From: Williamsia serinedens
Lineage (GTDB): Bacteria > Actinomycetota > Actinomycetes > Mycobacteriales > Mycobacteriaceae
Assembly: GCF_024171725.1 (NCBI RefSeq)
Contig: NZ_JAMTCG010000004.1
Coordinates: 124,001 to 188,000, forward strand
Length of the DNA stretch: 64,000 nucleotides
Direction of reading: 5' to 3'
In this document: piece by piece, positions 26,253 through 34,591 of the stretch
Numbering within the stretch: the stretch's first letter is position 1
How the letters are laid out: each line of letters opens with the position of its first letter
Notes under the pieces: model-generated
Told to the model about the DNA's origin: nothing
What the model saw: the letters and a program-made list of their open reading frames with translations, nothing else
The model's database searches: none
Made by a program: the position numbers and the translations under genes

Positions 26253-26828
26253 ATGGTGACGCTCCGCATCGCGCAGGACCCCGCGGCCGACGAGCTGCTC
26301 TCGACCGACCCGTTCGCACTGCTCGCCGGCATGCTCCTCGATCAGCAGTTCCCGATGGAACGCGCGTTCGCCGGCCCCGCGAAGATCCTCGAACGGTTCG
26401 GCACCCTCGATCCCGCCGAGATCGCCGTCGCCGACCCCGAGCGGTTCGCCGACCTGTGTGCGACGCCGCCCGCCATCCACCGGTACGGCCGGTCGATGGC
26501 CCAGCGCCTGCAGGCGCTCGCCTCGGCGGTCGTCGCCGAGTACGACGGCGACACCACTCGCATCTGGACCGAGGCCACCTCGGGCGAGGACCTCGTCGAC
26601 CGGGTGAAGGCGCTCCCCGGGTTCGGCGAACAGAAGGCCAAGATCTTCACCGCGCTGCTGGCCAAGCAACTCGATGTGAAGCCGCGCGGCTGGACCACCG
26701 CGGTCGGCGACTACGGCAAGAAGGGCTACCGCTCCGTGGCCGACGTCGTGGACGAGGAGTCGCTGAACAAGGTCCGGGCGCACAAGAAGGAGATGAAGGC
26801 CAAGGCGAAGGCCGCGGCGCAGGACTGA
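26253..26828 (+). CDS. HhH-GPD family base-excision repair-like protein (TIGR03252-like)
   Basis: 191 residues. An N-terminal helical part (LLAGMLLDQQFPMERAF) resembles HhH-GPD glycosylases, and the helix-hairpin-helix is LPGFGEQKAKIFTALLAK near residues 121-138. A clear catalytic Lys/Asp and an iron-sulfur cluster are not apparent, and the C-terminus is a Lys/Ala-rich tail (KKEMKAKAKAAAQD) that may bind DNA. A TACGAT box (26241-26246) ends 6 bases before the ATG, so the mRNA is probably leaderless. Confidence 0.8.
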   Translation: MVTLRIAQDPAADELLSTDPFALLAGMLLDQQFPMERAFAGPAKILERFGTLDPAEIAVADPERFADLCATPPAIHRYGRSMAQRLQALASAVVAEYDGDTTRIWTEATSGEDLVDRVKALPGFGEQKAKIFTALLAKQLDVKPRGWTTAVGDYGKKGYRSVADVVDEESLNKVRAHKKEMKAKAKAAAQD

Positions 26829-26897
26829 CGCGCCGGTCGACCCACCCCGACGTGCGGTGCGGTCTACGTCACATCGGGATGGCCTACGCTGTCATTC

Positions 26898-27758
26898 ATG
26901 GATGTGAAGGTCGCTGTCGAGCTGCCTCTGCGGATCGGGTTCGCCGCGACGGGCGTCGCACTCGCCGCGGTGGAGTCCGGTGTCACCATCGCCCGACTGA
27001 CCATCGAGAACGTCGCCCACGAGGTCAACGCGGCCCTCGGTGTCGAGGACGACACCTCCTTCTCGGCACGCACCCCGTTGCAGCTGATCGGGCAACTGGC
27101 CGAGCTGCTCGGTCCCGACCGCCCGTTCGGTCGCATCCTCGCGCAGGGCGGACCGCTGGATCGTCTGCTCGCCGACGGCGGTGTCGTCGACCGCCTCACC
27201 GCACGCGACGGCTCGCTGGAGAAGCTCACCGCCGAGGGCGGTCTGCTCGACCAGATGGCCGAGGAGAACGGCATCCTCATCCGCCTCACCGCCGCCGGCG
27301 GACCGCTCGATCGTCTGTCCCGCAAGGGCGGCGTCATCGACCAGTTCACCGAGAACGAGGGCATCCTCGAGCGCCTCACCAGCGAGGGCGGCATCGTCGA
27401 CAAGCTCACCGCCGAGGACGGCCTGCTGAACAAGATGACCGAGGAGGGCGGCATCATCGACCGCCTCGTCGCCGACAGCGGCCTCCTCGACCAGCTGGTC
27501 GGCGAGAACGGCGCGGTCGAACGCGCCATCGCTCCCGGCGGACCCATCGAGCGCATCTCCGAACTCACCGACGTCATCGGCCAGCTCGCCCCGAGCATCG
27601 TCGCGATCCAGGAGACCGTCCACGAACTCCGCGATGCCGTCGACGTGCTCAACAACGCGGTCACCCCGCTGGGTGACCTCGCGGGCCGACTCCCGAAACG
27701 GCTGACCCGCAACAGCGGTCGCACCCACGAGATCAACGGGCACTCGCACCACGACTGA
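26898..27758 (+). CDS. tandem decapeptide-repeat protein
   Basis: 286 residues in three parts. Residues 1-60 are helical and include an Ala/Val-rich stretch. Residues ~75-220 are about fifteen tandem 10-residue repeats of the form G-hydrophobic-hydrophobic-[DE]-[RKQ]-[LMF]-T-x-[ED]-[GN], for example GILERLTSEG, GIVDKLTAED, GLLNKMTEEG, GIIDRLVADS. The last part is a helix (VHELRDAVDVLNNAVTPLG) and a His-rich tail. No signal peptide, no Cys. A regular short repeat suggests a solenoid or a chain of short amphipathic helices used for binding. I do not know its function. A TACGCT box at 26885-26890 precedes ATG by 7 bases. Confidence 0.82.
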   Translation: MDVKVAVELPLRIGFAATGVALAAVESGVTIARLTIENVAHEVNAALGVEDDTSFSARTPLQLIGQLAELLGPDRPFGRILAQGGPLDRLLADGGVVDRLTARDGSLEKLTAEGGLLDQMAEENGILIRLTAAGGPLDRLSRKGGVIDQFTENEGILERLTSEGGIVDKLTAEDGLLNKMTEEGGIIDRLVADSGLLDQLVGENGAVERAIAPGGPIERISELTDVIGQLAPSIVAIQETVHELRDAVDVLNNAVTPLGDLAGRLPKRLTRNSGRTHEINGHSHHD

Positions 27759-27776
27759 CCGCCGACCACGCAGACC

Positions 27777-27807
27777 TTGACCTCAAGTGAGGTTCAGGTC
27801 TGATCCT
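27777..27807 (+). promoter_or_regulatory. MerR-type promoter/operator before the split transketolase
   Basis: A -35 box TTGACC (27777-27782) is followed by 19 bases and then GATCCT (27802-27807), 6 bases before the ATG at 27814. The spacer region forms an imperfect palindrome with arms GACCT-C-AA / TT-C-AGGTC (27779-27800). A 19-base spacer with a palindrome between the boxes is the hallmark of promoters activated by MerR-family regulators. No merR gene is in view. Confidence 0.7.
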
Positions 27808-27813
27808 GGTCGC

Positions 27814-28512
27814 ATGACGACCACGAGCCCTCCCACCCCGTACACCCACGGCGACCTCCCCGCTCTGATCGCCCGGATGACCGGCGACGAGAAGCACGCA
27901 CCCGCCTCCGCCTCGACGCTCGACGTGCTGTGGGTCCTGCACCACGACGTCCTCCGCTCCTCCCCCGACCGCGCCGACGACCCCGACCGTGACCGCTTCT
28001 ACCTGTCGAAGGGCCACGGCCCGATGGCGTTCTACGCCGTGCTCGCCGCGCACGGCTGGTTCCCGGCCGACTGGCTCGACGACTGGATGAGCTGGGACTC
28101 ACCCCTCGGCGGCCATCCCGATCGCACGCTGGTCCCGGGTGTGGAGATCGGCTCCGGGTCGCTGGGACACGGGCTGCCGATGGCGGTGGGCACCGCGATC
28201 GCTCTGCGCGGCCGCGGCAGCCCCGCCCACGTGTACGTCCTCGTCGGCGACGCGGAACTCGACGAGGGCTCGAACGACGAGGCGATCGCCGTCGCGGGCG
28301 CCCGCGGTCTCGCGAACCTCACGGTCGTCGCGATCGACAACCGGTCGTCGACCCACAACCGGCCCGGTCGTCTCCGCAGGCGTTTCGCCCTCGACGGGTG
28401 GCAGTCCGACGAGATCGACGGTCACGACCACGCGGCGATCCGATCGGCCCTGCTCAGCCGCCCGGGGCGGCCGGCCTTCGTCGCCGCACTCGTCGAGAGG
28501 AAGGACGCATGA
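27814..28512 (+). CDS. transketolase, N-terminal (TPP-binding) subunit
   Basis: 232 residues. It has the transketolase thiamine-diphosphate motifs SKGHGP (His 68), GSGSLGHGLPMAVG and GDAELDEGSNDEA with the metal-binding GD..N pattern, then VVAIDNRSS. It is shorter than most N-terminal subunits. The stop overlaps the start of the C-terminal subunit as ATGA, so the two are made together in a fixed ratio. The pair transfers a two-carbon ketol unit; whether the substrate is a pentose-phosphate sugar or a special sugar, as in other split transketolases, is unknown. Confidence 0.9.
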   Translation: MTTTSPPTPYTHGDLPALIARMTGDEKHAPASASTLDVLWVLHHDVLRSSPDRADDPDRDRFYLSKGHGPMAFYAVLAAHGWFPADWLDDWMSWDSPLGGHPDRTLVPGVEIGSGSLGHGLPMAVGTAIALRGRGSPAHVYVLVGDAELDEGSNDEAIAVAGARGLANLTVVAIDNRSSTHNRPGRLRRRFALDGWQSDEIDGHDHAAIRSALLSRPGRPAFVAALVERKDA

Positions 28513-29459
28513 CCACCGACGACCCGCGCACCCGATTCCCCGAGACCGCTCTCGCGCTGGTGGACGACGACCCCACCACGGTGATCGTCTACGCCGAGAT
28601 CGCGGGGCAGTGGTTCGGGCGAGATGCGATCACCCGCCCCGACCGCGTCGTGAACGTGGGCATCCGTGAGCAACTCCTCGTCGACGTGGCCGCCGGGATG
28701 GCGCTGGCCGGGGCGTTCCCCATCGCGCACACCTTCGCGCCGTTCCTCGTCGAACGCGCCTACGAGCAGATCAAGCTGGGGTTCGGCCACCAGGACGTCG
28801 ACGGCCTGCTGGTGTCCACGGGCGGCTCGGTCGACATGGCGTCGATGGGGCGCACGCATCAGACCGTCGCCGACGTCGCGCTCGTCGCCGCGGTACCCGG
28901 CTTCTCCGTGCACGTTCCCGGCACCGCCGACGAGGTCGACCAGCTGATGCGTCTCGCCCACCGCGAACGGGGGCGGCACTACATCCGGGTGACCGCCCAG
29001 CAGAACAGCAGGTCATTCGACGTGAGCACTCCGGCGCTGCACGTCGCGCGCCCCGGATCGGGCGCCCTCGTGATCGTCGCCGTCGGCCCGGTGCTCGACG
29101 CCACGCTCGCTGCCGCCGAGAGGATCTCCACCGCAACCGATCTCGATCCCACCGTGCTGTACACCGCCACCGTCCGGCCGTTCGACGGCGCCGGCCTGCG
29201 ACGTCTGTCCGGACCCGTTCCCGACGTCGTGCTCGTCGAGCCCTACCTCGCCGGGACGTCGAGCCACGAGGTGGCCGACGCACTGCGCGATCGTCCACAC
29301 CGGTTGCTCGGCCTGGGTTTCCGGCGCGAGGAACCACGCCGCTACGGCACTCCCGAGGATCACATCGCCGCCGCCGGACTCGACGCGCGAGGCATCGAGC
29401 GCTCGGTGACGGACTTCGCGTCCGCTCAGCGCACCGCGGCCGCGAGTCGGTCGGCGTAG
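28509..29459 (+). CDS. transketolase, C-terminal subunit
   Basis: 316 residues with the pyrimidine-binding domain (VVNVGIREQLLVDVAAGMALAG, containing the catalytic Glu that activates TPP) and the transketolase C-terminal domain (LDPTVLYTATVRPFDG). It completes the enzyme with the preceding gene. Its last 34 bases overlap, in antisense, the end of the acyltransferase-like gene at 29426. Confidence 0.9.
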   Translation: MTTDDPRTRFPETALALVDDDPTTVIVYAEIAGQWFGRDAITRPDRVVNVGIREQLLVDVAAGMALAGAFPIAHTFAPFLVERAYEQIKLGFGHQDVDGLLVSTGGSVDMASMGRTHQTVADVALVAAVPGFSVHVPGTADEVDQLMRLAHRERGRHYIRVTAQQNSRSFDVSTPALHVARPGSGALVIVAVGPVLDATLAAAERISTATDLDPTVLYTATVRPFDGAGLRRLSGPVPDVVLVEPYLAGTSSHEVADALRDRPHRLLGLGFRREEPRRYGTPEDHIAAAGLDARGIERSVTDFASAQRTAAASRSA

Positions 29460-30751
29460 GCGTCCGGGGCGGCCAGCCCGGTCGGCGACGAACACACCGA
29501 CAGTGCGACCCGGCGACCGATCCCGTGCACGCCGTGCGTCACGGTCTGCAGCGGTGACAGAGCCGGGAACCCGGCGGTGAACAGCACCCGACCACCGCCG
29601 AACACCAGGTCGTCGTCACCCCGGTTCACGCTCGACACGACCGTGTTGCCCGAGACCGTCTCCGGCACTGCGTGCGCGTCGAACGACCGCACGCCCCAGG
29701 CGACCAACGCGGCCGGGACCGCGGCCATCGCGGCGGCCTCCGCCGCCGCGGCCGGATGCATGCCGCGGCGTGAGGCGTCGGCGAGGTCGTCGGCGATGCG
29801 TGCTGCCCGTCGTCCGGGGTCGGGTTCGTCGACCGCGAGATCGACACCCACCGTCCGGAAGTGGTTGCGGGCACGCCGTTCTCCGGCCGAGGCCACCAAC
29901 ACCTCGGCCCGCAGGGCCGCGACCTCGAGGTGCGCGGCCAGCGCGGCGCCGATGACGGTGAGCGCACCGACGGTCACGGTCCCGCCGACCGCACGCAGCC
30001 GGTCGGAATCGGTGAGGACGACCCGCAGATCCCGACGGTCGTCGGGGGCGACGTTGATCGTTGCCCGGGGCACCCCCGGTCGGCGCGGAGGCAGCCGGCC
30101 GGCGAGTTCGTCGCTCTCGCGCTCGCGATGGGCACGATGCGCGACGATGCCCCTGCGGACGAGGGTGGCGCCCTGCACCGGGAGGCGGGCCAGACCAGCG
30201 GCCGCCACCACCGGCGCCGGGATCGACCCCACGGGGCCTCGACGACGGGGGTGCCTGGCGCGGTCGTCGCTCCACAGCTCCCGCGCGATCGCCGACGCCA
30301 GGGTGCCGTCGGCGAGTGCGTGCGAGATCTGCAACACGGCCACCGTCGCCGAGTCGTCGCCTGCGCCCGGGACACCCGTCACCCGCGGCATCAGATGCAC
30401 CCGCCAGGGCAGTCGACGAGTGTCGACCTGGTCGGCGACCGCGCGCCCCAGCACACCCAGACACGTCCGCCAGTCGGGGACGTCGTGCACCCGCACGGCG
30501 TCGTCACGATGTATCGCGGTCGTCACCCACCGCGGGTAGTCGAGATGGCCGGGCGTGTCGACGATCCGCACGGTCAGGTCGCCGATCCCCCGGGCGCGGA
30601 CGAGGACCTGCTCGACGAGGTCGTCAGCAGGTCGGCCGCCGTCGTCGAATGCGTAGAGCAGGAACTGGTCGCTCGGGATGACCGAGGACATCCACAGCGC
30701 CCGCGCGTCCGCCGGCGCGAGACGGCCGGGGACCGACGGCATCCGGGGCAC
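29426..30751 (-). CDS. wax ester synthase/diacylglycerol acyltransferase-like protein, degenerate motif
   Basis: 441 residues resembling the WS/DGAT condensation-fold acyltransferases of actinobacteria. The N-terminal HHxxxDG motif is replaced by SHALADG: the first His is Ser, the second (catalytic in the family) is kept. The C-terminal VSGNTVVSSVNRG corresponds to the conserved GP..-SN.PG region. Activity in wax ester or triacylglycerol synthesis is possible but not assured with this change. The start may be GTG 30751 or ATG 30742. Convergent overlap with the transketolase gene. Confidence 0.75.
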   Translation of the reverse strand: MPRMPSVPGRLAPADARALWMSSVIPSDQFLLYAFDDGGRPADDLVEQVLVRARGIGDLTVRIVDTPGHLDYPRWVTTAIHRDDAVRVHDVPDWRTCLGVLGRAVADQVDTRRLPWRVHLMPRVTGVPGAGDDSATVAVLQISHALADGTLASAIARELWSDDRARHPRRRGPVGSIPAPVVAAAGLARLPVQGATLVRRGIVAHRAHRERESDELAGRLPPRRPGVPRATINVAPDDRRDLRVVLTDSDRLRAVGGTVTVGALTVIGAALAAHLEVAALRAEVLVASAGERRARNHFRTVGVDLAVDEPDPGRRAARIADDLADASRRGMHPAAAAEAAAMAAVPAALVAWGVRSFDAHAVPETVSGNTVVSSVNRGDDDLVFGGGRVLFTAGFPALSPLQTVTHGVHGIGRRVALSVCSSPTGLAAPDAYADRLAAAVR

Positions 30752-30793
30752 GATGCCCGACGCTACCCGGCCGCGTGCCCCGTCCTGCGGTCC

Positions 30794-32017
30794 TCAGCGC
30801 TTGCCGGCGCTCCAGGCGTACGGCAGGTCGGTCCCGTTGAGCACGTGGTCACCGATCGACCGGAGCTTGAAGATCAGCGGGTTGTGCACCGAGATCGTGC
30901 GGGCGTTGCGCCAGTGGCGGTCGAATCGCAGCCGCTCGCTCGTGATGGACGCCCCGCCGACCTCGAAGAGCTGACTGGTCGCGTCGAGGACGAGCGGGAT
31001 GACGACGGCCTGGGCGTGCGCGGCGGCGAGCTCGGCCGCGTCGAGGAGCGCGGTGTCGAACTCACCCCGCGCCACCGCGTCGTCCAGGGCGACGTCGAGC
31101 GTGTCGGCGACCGCCAGCACGGTGGTCCGAGCGACGTACGCCGCGCTGGAGAGGCGGCCGATCACCTGCTGCACCAACGGATCCTCGCGCGGCAGGTCGG
31201 CCGCGGCGTGGGTGAACGTGCGGGTCCGATCGCGCACCCAGGCAGCGACGTCGTCGGTCGCACGACGCGCGATGCCGGCCAGGACCGCCAGCTGCACCAG
31301 CTGCAGGTACGAGGTCGCATAGGAGGCGCCGGCACCGCCGTAACCCGGCCCGAGCAGACGGTCGGCGGGCACACGCACGCCCGAGAACTCGGTCGTGCCG
31401 CTCGCCGTGAGGCGCTGGCCGAACCCGTCCCAGTCGTCGTGCTGCGTGACACCGGGCGCGTCGGCGTCGACGAGGATCGACACCCGCTCCCCGTCGAGGT
31501 CGGCCGCGACGAGGATGTGGTCGGAGTAGAGGCTGCCGGTGCTGTAGTACTTCGTGCCGTCGACGACGTATTCGTCACCGTCACGGCGCACCGTCGTCCG
31601 GTAGCGGTCGACGGCGCCGACGCCGGGCTCGGTGATCGCGTTGCCCACCAGGGTCCCGCCCGCCACGGCTCGGAGCCAGCGCTCACGCTCGGCGGCGTCG
31701 GTGGACAGCCGCTGGTCCTCGACGAAGCTCCAGTGCACACGCAGGGCCTGCGGCAGGTTCGACTCCGCGGCCGCGAGATCGACGAGGAGGCCGAACAGTT
31801 GGCGAACACTGGCCCCCAGTCCGCCGAACTCGACGGGAACGCGCAGTGCACCGAATCCCGCCTCGCGCAGGAGTCGTGCCTCGTCGTAGGCCAGTCGGCG
31901 ATCGGTCTCGCGCTCCACCGCGCCCTCGGCGATGCGCGCGAAGATCGGGGCGAAACGCGACGTCAGCTCGGCGTCGGTCGGACGGGCGGATGTGGGGGAC
32001 GAGGTGTCGATGCTCAC
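30794..32017 (-). CDS. acyl-CoA-dehydrogenase-fold flavin monooxygenase (DszC/SfnB-like)
   Basis: 407 residues with the acyl-CoA dehydrogenase fold (AITEPGVGAVD substrate/flavin loop; YYSTGSLYSDHILVAAD). The C-terminus RHWRNARTISVHNPLIF and GDHVLNG is that of the DszC/SfnB group, which uses reduced FMN and oxygen to oxidise sulfur or nitrogen compounds, and not that of fatty-acid enzymes with a catalytic Glu. A flavin reductase partner is not visible nearby. The start is the GTG at 32017, which gives normal length. Substrate unknown; an organosulfur compound is a reasonable guess. Confidence 0.8.
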   Translation of the reverse strand: MSIDTSSPTSARPTDAELTSRFAPIFARIAEGAVERETDRRLAYDEARLLREAGFGALRVPVEFGGLGASVRQLFGLLVDLAAAESNLPQALRVHWSFVEDQRLSTDAAERERWLRAVAGGTLVGNAITEPGVGAVDRYRTTVRRDGDEYVVDGTKYYSTGSLYSDHILVAADLDGERVSILVDADAPGVTQHDDWDGFGQRLTASGTTEFSGVRVPADRLLGPGYGGAGASYATSYLQLVQLAVLAGIARRATDDVAAWVRDRTRTFTHAAADLPREDPLVQQVIGRLSSAAYVARTTVLAVADTLDVALDDAVARGEFDTALLDAAELAAAHAQAVVIPLVLDATSQLFEVGGASITSERLRFDRHWRNARTISVHNPLIFKLRSIGDHVLNGTDLPYAWSAGKR

Positions 32018-32313
32018 GGTCGTGCAGTATCGGCGGATCGACGCGTCCCGGGCACCCCTGCGATCACCGTGAACACAAGTCCTGTGACGGGACACAACGC
32101 CGCGACATGACGTCGTCGGGCGTCTTGACATCGCCCGCGGCACCCGTGTTGACTCTTTCGTGGTTGTAGTTTTTGTGTTCGATCGTCGCTCGCAGAAATA
32201 CACACGCGTGCGCGTCGGGCTTTCTCACCGAATTCCCTCGCTCCCGTAGTGGCACCACCCTGGACCGGGCAAACCGCACGGTCCGTCAGCAACACAGCAG
32301 TAGGAGAGACACC
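32018..32313. promoter_or_regulatory. upstream region of cspA with long 5' leader
   Basis: About 296 bases between the divergent monooxygenase gene and cspA. TTGACA (32125-32130) and TTGACT (32149-32154) are candidate -35 boxes, followed by a T-rich tract. This would leave a leader of more than 100 bases before the start, as in cold-shock mRNAs where the leader controls translation. The ribosome-binding site is AGGAGAG at 32302-32308. I cannot fix the -10 box. Confidence 0.55.
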
Positions 32314-32517
32314 ATGAGCCAGGGAACCGTGAAGTGGTTCAACGCCGAGAAGGGCTTCGGCTTCATCACCCCGGATGACGGCGGCAAGGACGTCTTCGTC
32401 CACTTCAGCGAGATCCAGGGTTCGGGCTACCGCAGCCTGAACGAGAACGATCGCGTGACGTTCGAGACCGAGCAGGGCCAGAAGGGCCCGCAGGCGGTCG
32501 GCGTCTCCGCCATCTGA
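32314..32517 (+). CDS. cspA: cold-shock protein
   Basis: 67 residues of a single cold-shock domain with both RNA-binding motifs intact, [11 protein letters not shown] (RNP1) and DVFVHFSEI (RNP2). It starts [14 protein letters not shown] as in CspA of mycobacteria. It binds single-stranded RNA/DNA and acts as an RNA chaperone. It is monocistronic, closed by the hairpin at 32536-32570. Confidence 0.97.
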   Translation: MSQGTVKWFNAEKGFGFITPDDGGKDVFVHFSEIQGSGYRSLNENDRVTFETEQGQKGPQAVGVSAI

Positions 32518-32535
32518 TCTCCCCCGATCACACTG

Positions 32536-32570
32536 GACCCCGTCGACGACCTCACGGTCGCGGCGGGGTC
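32536..32570 (+). terminator. hairpin after cspA
   Basis: Arms GACCCCGTCGACGACC and GGTCGCGGCGGGGTC, pairing over about 15 bp with one mismatch and one bulge around a 4-base loop, 19 bases after the stop. No T-run. Confidence 0.8.
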
Positions 32571-32623
32571 GAGTCGTTGTGGGGGCTCGTCATCGTTCGA
32601 CTGCCGCGGCGGCGCAGCAGATC

Positions 32624-33598
32624 TCAGCGCGGCAGCAGGTCCGGCCGATGCACGAACGCCGCGGCCCCGACAAGCGGTGCGGTGTCCCCCAGCGCCGCGG
32701 GCACGACGCGCGTGCTCGCCACGTAGGGCAGCGGGTGCTGCGACACCCGATGAGCGATCCGGTCGACGAGATCGTCGGTGACGCGGGCGAATCCGCCCCC
32801 GACAGCGACGAGATCGACGTCGAGGAGTGCGCACGCGCTGCAGATCCCCTGTGCGACAACGTCGACGAGGCGGTCCACGGCGCGTTGTGCGATCGGGTCG
32901 CCGTCCGACACCGCGATCGCGAGTTCCTCCCCCGTCGACCCCGACCATCCCTGCGACCGCGCCCAGGCGACCGTGTGCGGCCCGGACGCGACGGACTCGA
33001 GCGTGGTGCGGCTGCCGAGACTCGGCTCGCCGATGTGCTCCGACACCTCGATCTGCCCGATGTGACCGGCGTTGCCCGGGACGACCCGCCCACCGAGCAC
33101 GATCCCACCACCGATGCCGGTCGAGATGACCATCGCGATCATGTCGTCGACACCGACCCCGGCGCCCGACCAGTGTTCGGCCATCGCGATGGCCACCCCG
33201 TCCCGCCGCAGGACGACGGCCGCCCCGGAGTCCACGACGGCCGGCGCCGCCGAGATCACCGCGCGCAGAGGGTGATCGCGCCACGCGGGCAGGTTGATCG
33301 GAGTGACGAGGCCCGTGGCGTCGTCGACGGGTCCCGCGCAGGCCACCCCGATCCCCGCCAGTCCCGACGTCGCCGCGGCGGCGCGGGCCACGTTTCCGGT
33401 GAGGACGTCGGTGACGACCTCGAGCACCGCGGCGTCGAGTCCGTCGGACGAGGTCGCGCCGCCCGTCGCCGCGCGACGACGCGTCCCGGAGAGGACGTGT
33501 CCGCGCGGATCGACCAGCGCCGCCTCGACTTTCGTGCCGCCGATGTCGACCGCGACGGCGGGCGCACCCGCGGTCGGATCGAACTCGGCGGATCCCAT
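32624..33598 (-). CDS. ROK-family protein (sugar kinase-like), zinc-cysteine motif lost
   Basis: 324 residues. The N-terminal ATP-binding motif is VAVDIGGTKVEAALVD, and STGIGGGIVLGG and GNAGHIGQIEV follow as in ROK kinases. The His of the GHxxx motif is kept, but the usual CxCGxxGCLE zinc knuckle is replaced by EPSLGSRTTLE without Cys. It has no N-terminal DNA-binding domain, so it is kinase-like and not a ROK repressor. Likely substrates are glucose, mannose or an N-acetylamino sugar; undecided. Confidence 0.83.
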   Translation of the reverse strand: MGSAEFDPTAGAPAVAVDIGGTKVEAALVDPRGHVLSGTRRRAATGGATSSDGLDAAVLEVVTDVLTGNVARAAAATSGLAGIGVACAGPVDDATGLVTPINLPAWRDHPLRAVISAAPAVVDSGAAVVLRRDGVAIAMAEHWSGAGVGVDDMIAMVISTGIGGGIVLGGRVVPGNAGHIGQIEVSEHIGEPSLGSRTTLESVASGPHTVAWARSQGWSGSTGEELAIAVSDGDPIAQRAVDRLVDVVAQGICSACALLDVDLVAVGGGFARVTDDLVDRIAHRVSQHPLPYVASTRVVPAALGDTAPLVGAAAFVHRPDLLPR

Positions 33599-33625
33599 AC
33601 CGGCCGAGCGTAGTCGGCGCGGGAC

Positions 33626-34495
33626 TCAGGAGGTGACGAGCTTGCCCATCGAGTGCACCTCGACGACCTCGGACCCGGTGATGAACGACCACGGCGCGGT
33701 GAAGAAGCCGCTGTTGCCCCACGACGTGCCCCACGAGTTCTCGAGTGTCACGCCGGTCGACGTGTAGCCGACGATCGTGACCTCGTGGCCGCCGAGGGAC
33801 GCCTGCCGCGTGTCGGGGACATAGTTGTACGACGAGCTGTTCAGGTACTCGAAGTTGGGGCGCACCTGAAAGCCGATGTTCACCGGGAGCCCGCTGGCGA
33901 TCGCCGCCATGACGTTCGTCTTCAGGTCACCGCGTGCCGTCAGGTCCGACGACCCCGACAGTCGGTAGTGCGCAGCGTTAGTGCGCTCGGCCGCGGTCGG
34001 CTGCGTGGTGAAGTCGTAGTCGCCCTGCGCGTAGTCGGCGCGGGTGTCGATGCCCTGGGACACCTCCATCGGCAGGGCGACAGCGGCGGTGGTGCCCTCG
34101 TCGTCGCCCTGCGCGATCTGCGAGTAGATGTACATCGGCGCCATGGGGGCGCCGGTGATGCCCTGCTCCCGCATCAGGATCCCGTATCCGGTGTAGCCGG
34201 TCGCCCACGTGACGCAGGACCCCACCTGGCCCTGATCGCCCGGGGTGAGCGCGTACTGCTGCAGCGACGCCGACGCCGGCAAGGCGGTCGTCCCCCGCAG
34301 CTTGGCGGGCAGGGCGTCACCGGAGGACGTGTCGACGCCCTTCTTCGACTTCGCCGTCGCGACGTCGAGACCCAAACCGTGCCCGGCCGCCTTCGCCGAC
34401 GGTGCCGCGTCGGCCACGGCCCCCGTCGCCACCGACGATGCCGCGATCACGACCACCGCCGCCGCCACGGCACGCCCCACGACCCCACGCTTCAT
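33626..34495 (-). CDS. secreted papain-like (C1) cysteine protease
   Basis: 289 residues with a signal peptide (VVVIAASSVATGAVADAAPS). The catalytic set of family C1 is complete: Gln and Cys in QGQVGSCVTWATGYTG, His in SLGGHEVTIVGYT, and Asn in ENSWGTSWGNSGFF. A short region between signal and catalytic domain could serve as a propeptide. C1 proteases are uncommon in actinobacteria. ATG at 34495 follows GAGGAGACAGC. It may act on host, competitor or cell-wall proteins; unknown. Confidence 0.85.
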   Translation of the reverse strand: MKRGVVGRAVAAAVVVIAASSVATGAVADAAPSAKAAGHGLGLDVATAKSKKGVDTSSGDALPAKLRGTTALPASASLQQYALTPGDQGQVGSCVTWATGYTGYGILMREQGITGAPMAPMYIYSQIAQGDDEGTTAAVALPMEVSQGIDTRADYAQGDYDFTTQPTAAERTNAAHYRLSGSSDLTARGDLKTNVMAAIASGLPVNIGFQVRPNFEYLNSSSYNYVPDTRQASLGGHEVTIVGYTSTGVTLENSWGTSWGNSGFFTAPWSFITGSEVVEVHSMGKLVTS

Positions 34496-34591
34496 GCTGT
34501 CTCCTCGAGAAGATGCATCACCCGACTGGTGATTACTTACGCGAAATAGAAACACAGCCCGGTCGGTGCCGCGCGGTAGCGTCAAATCCCG

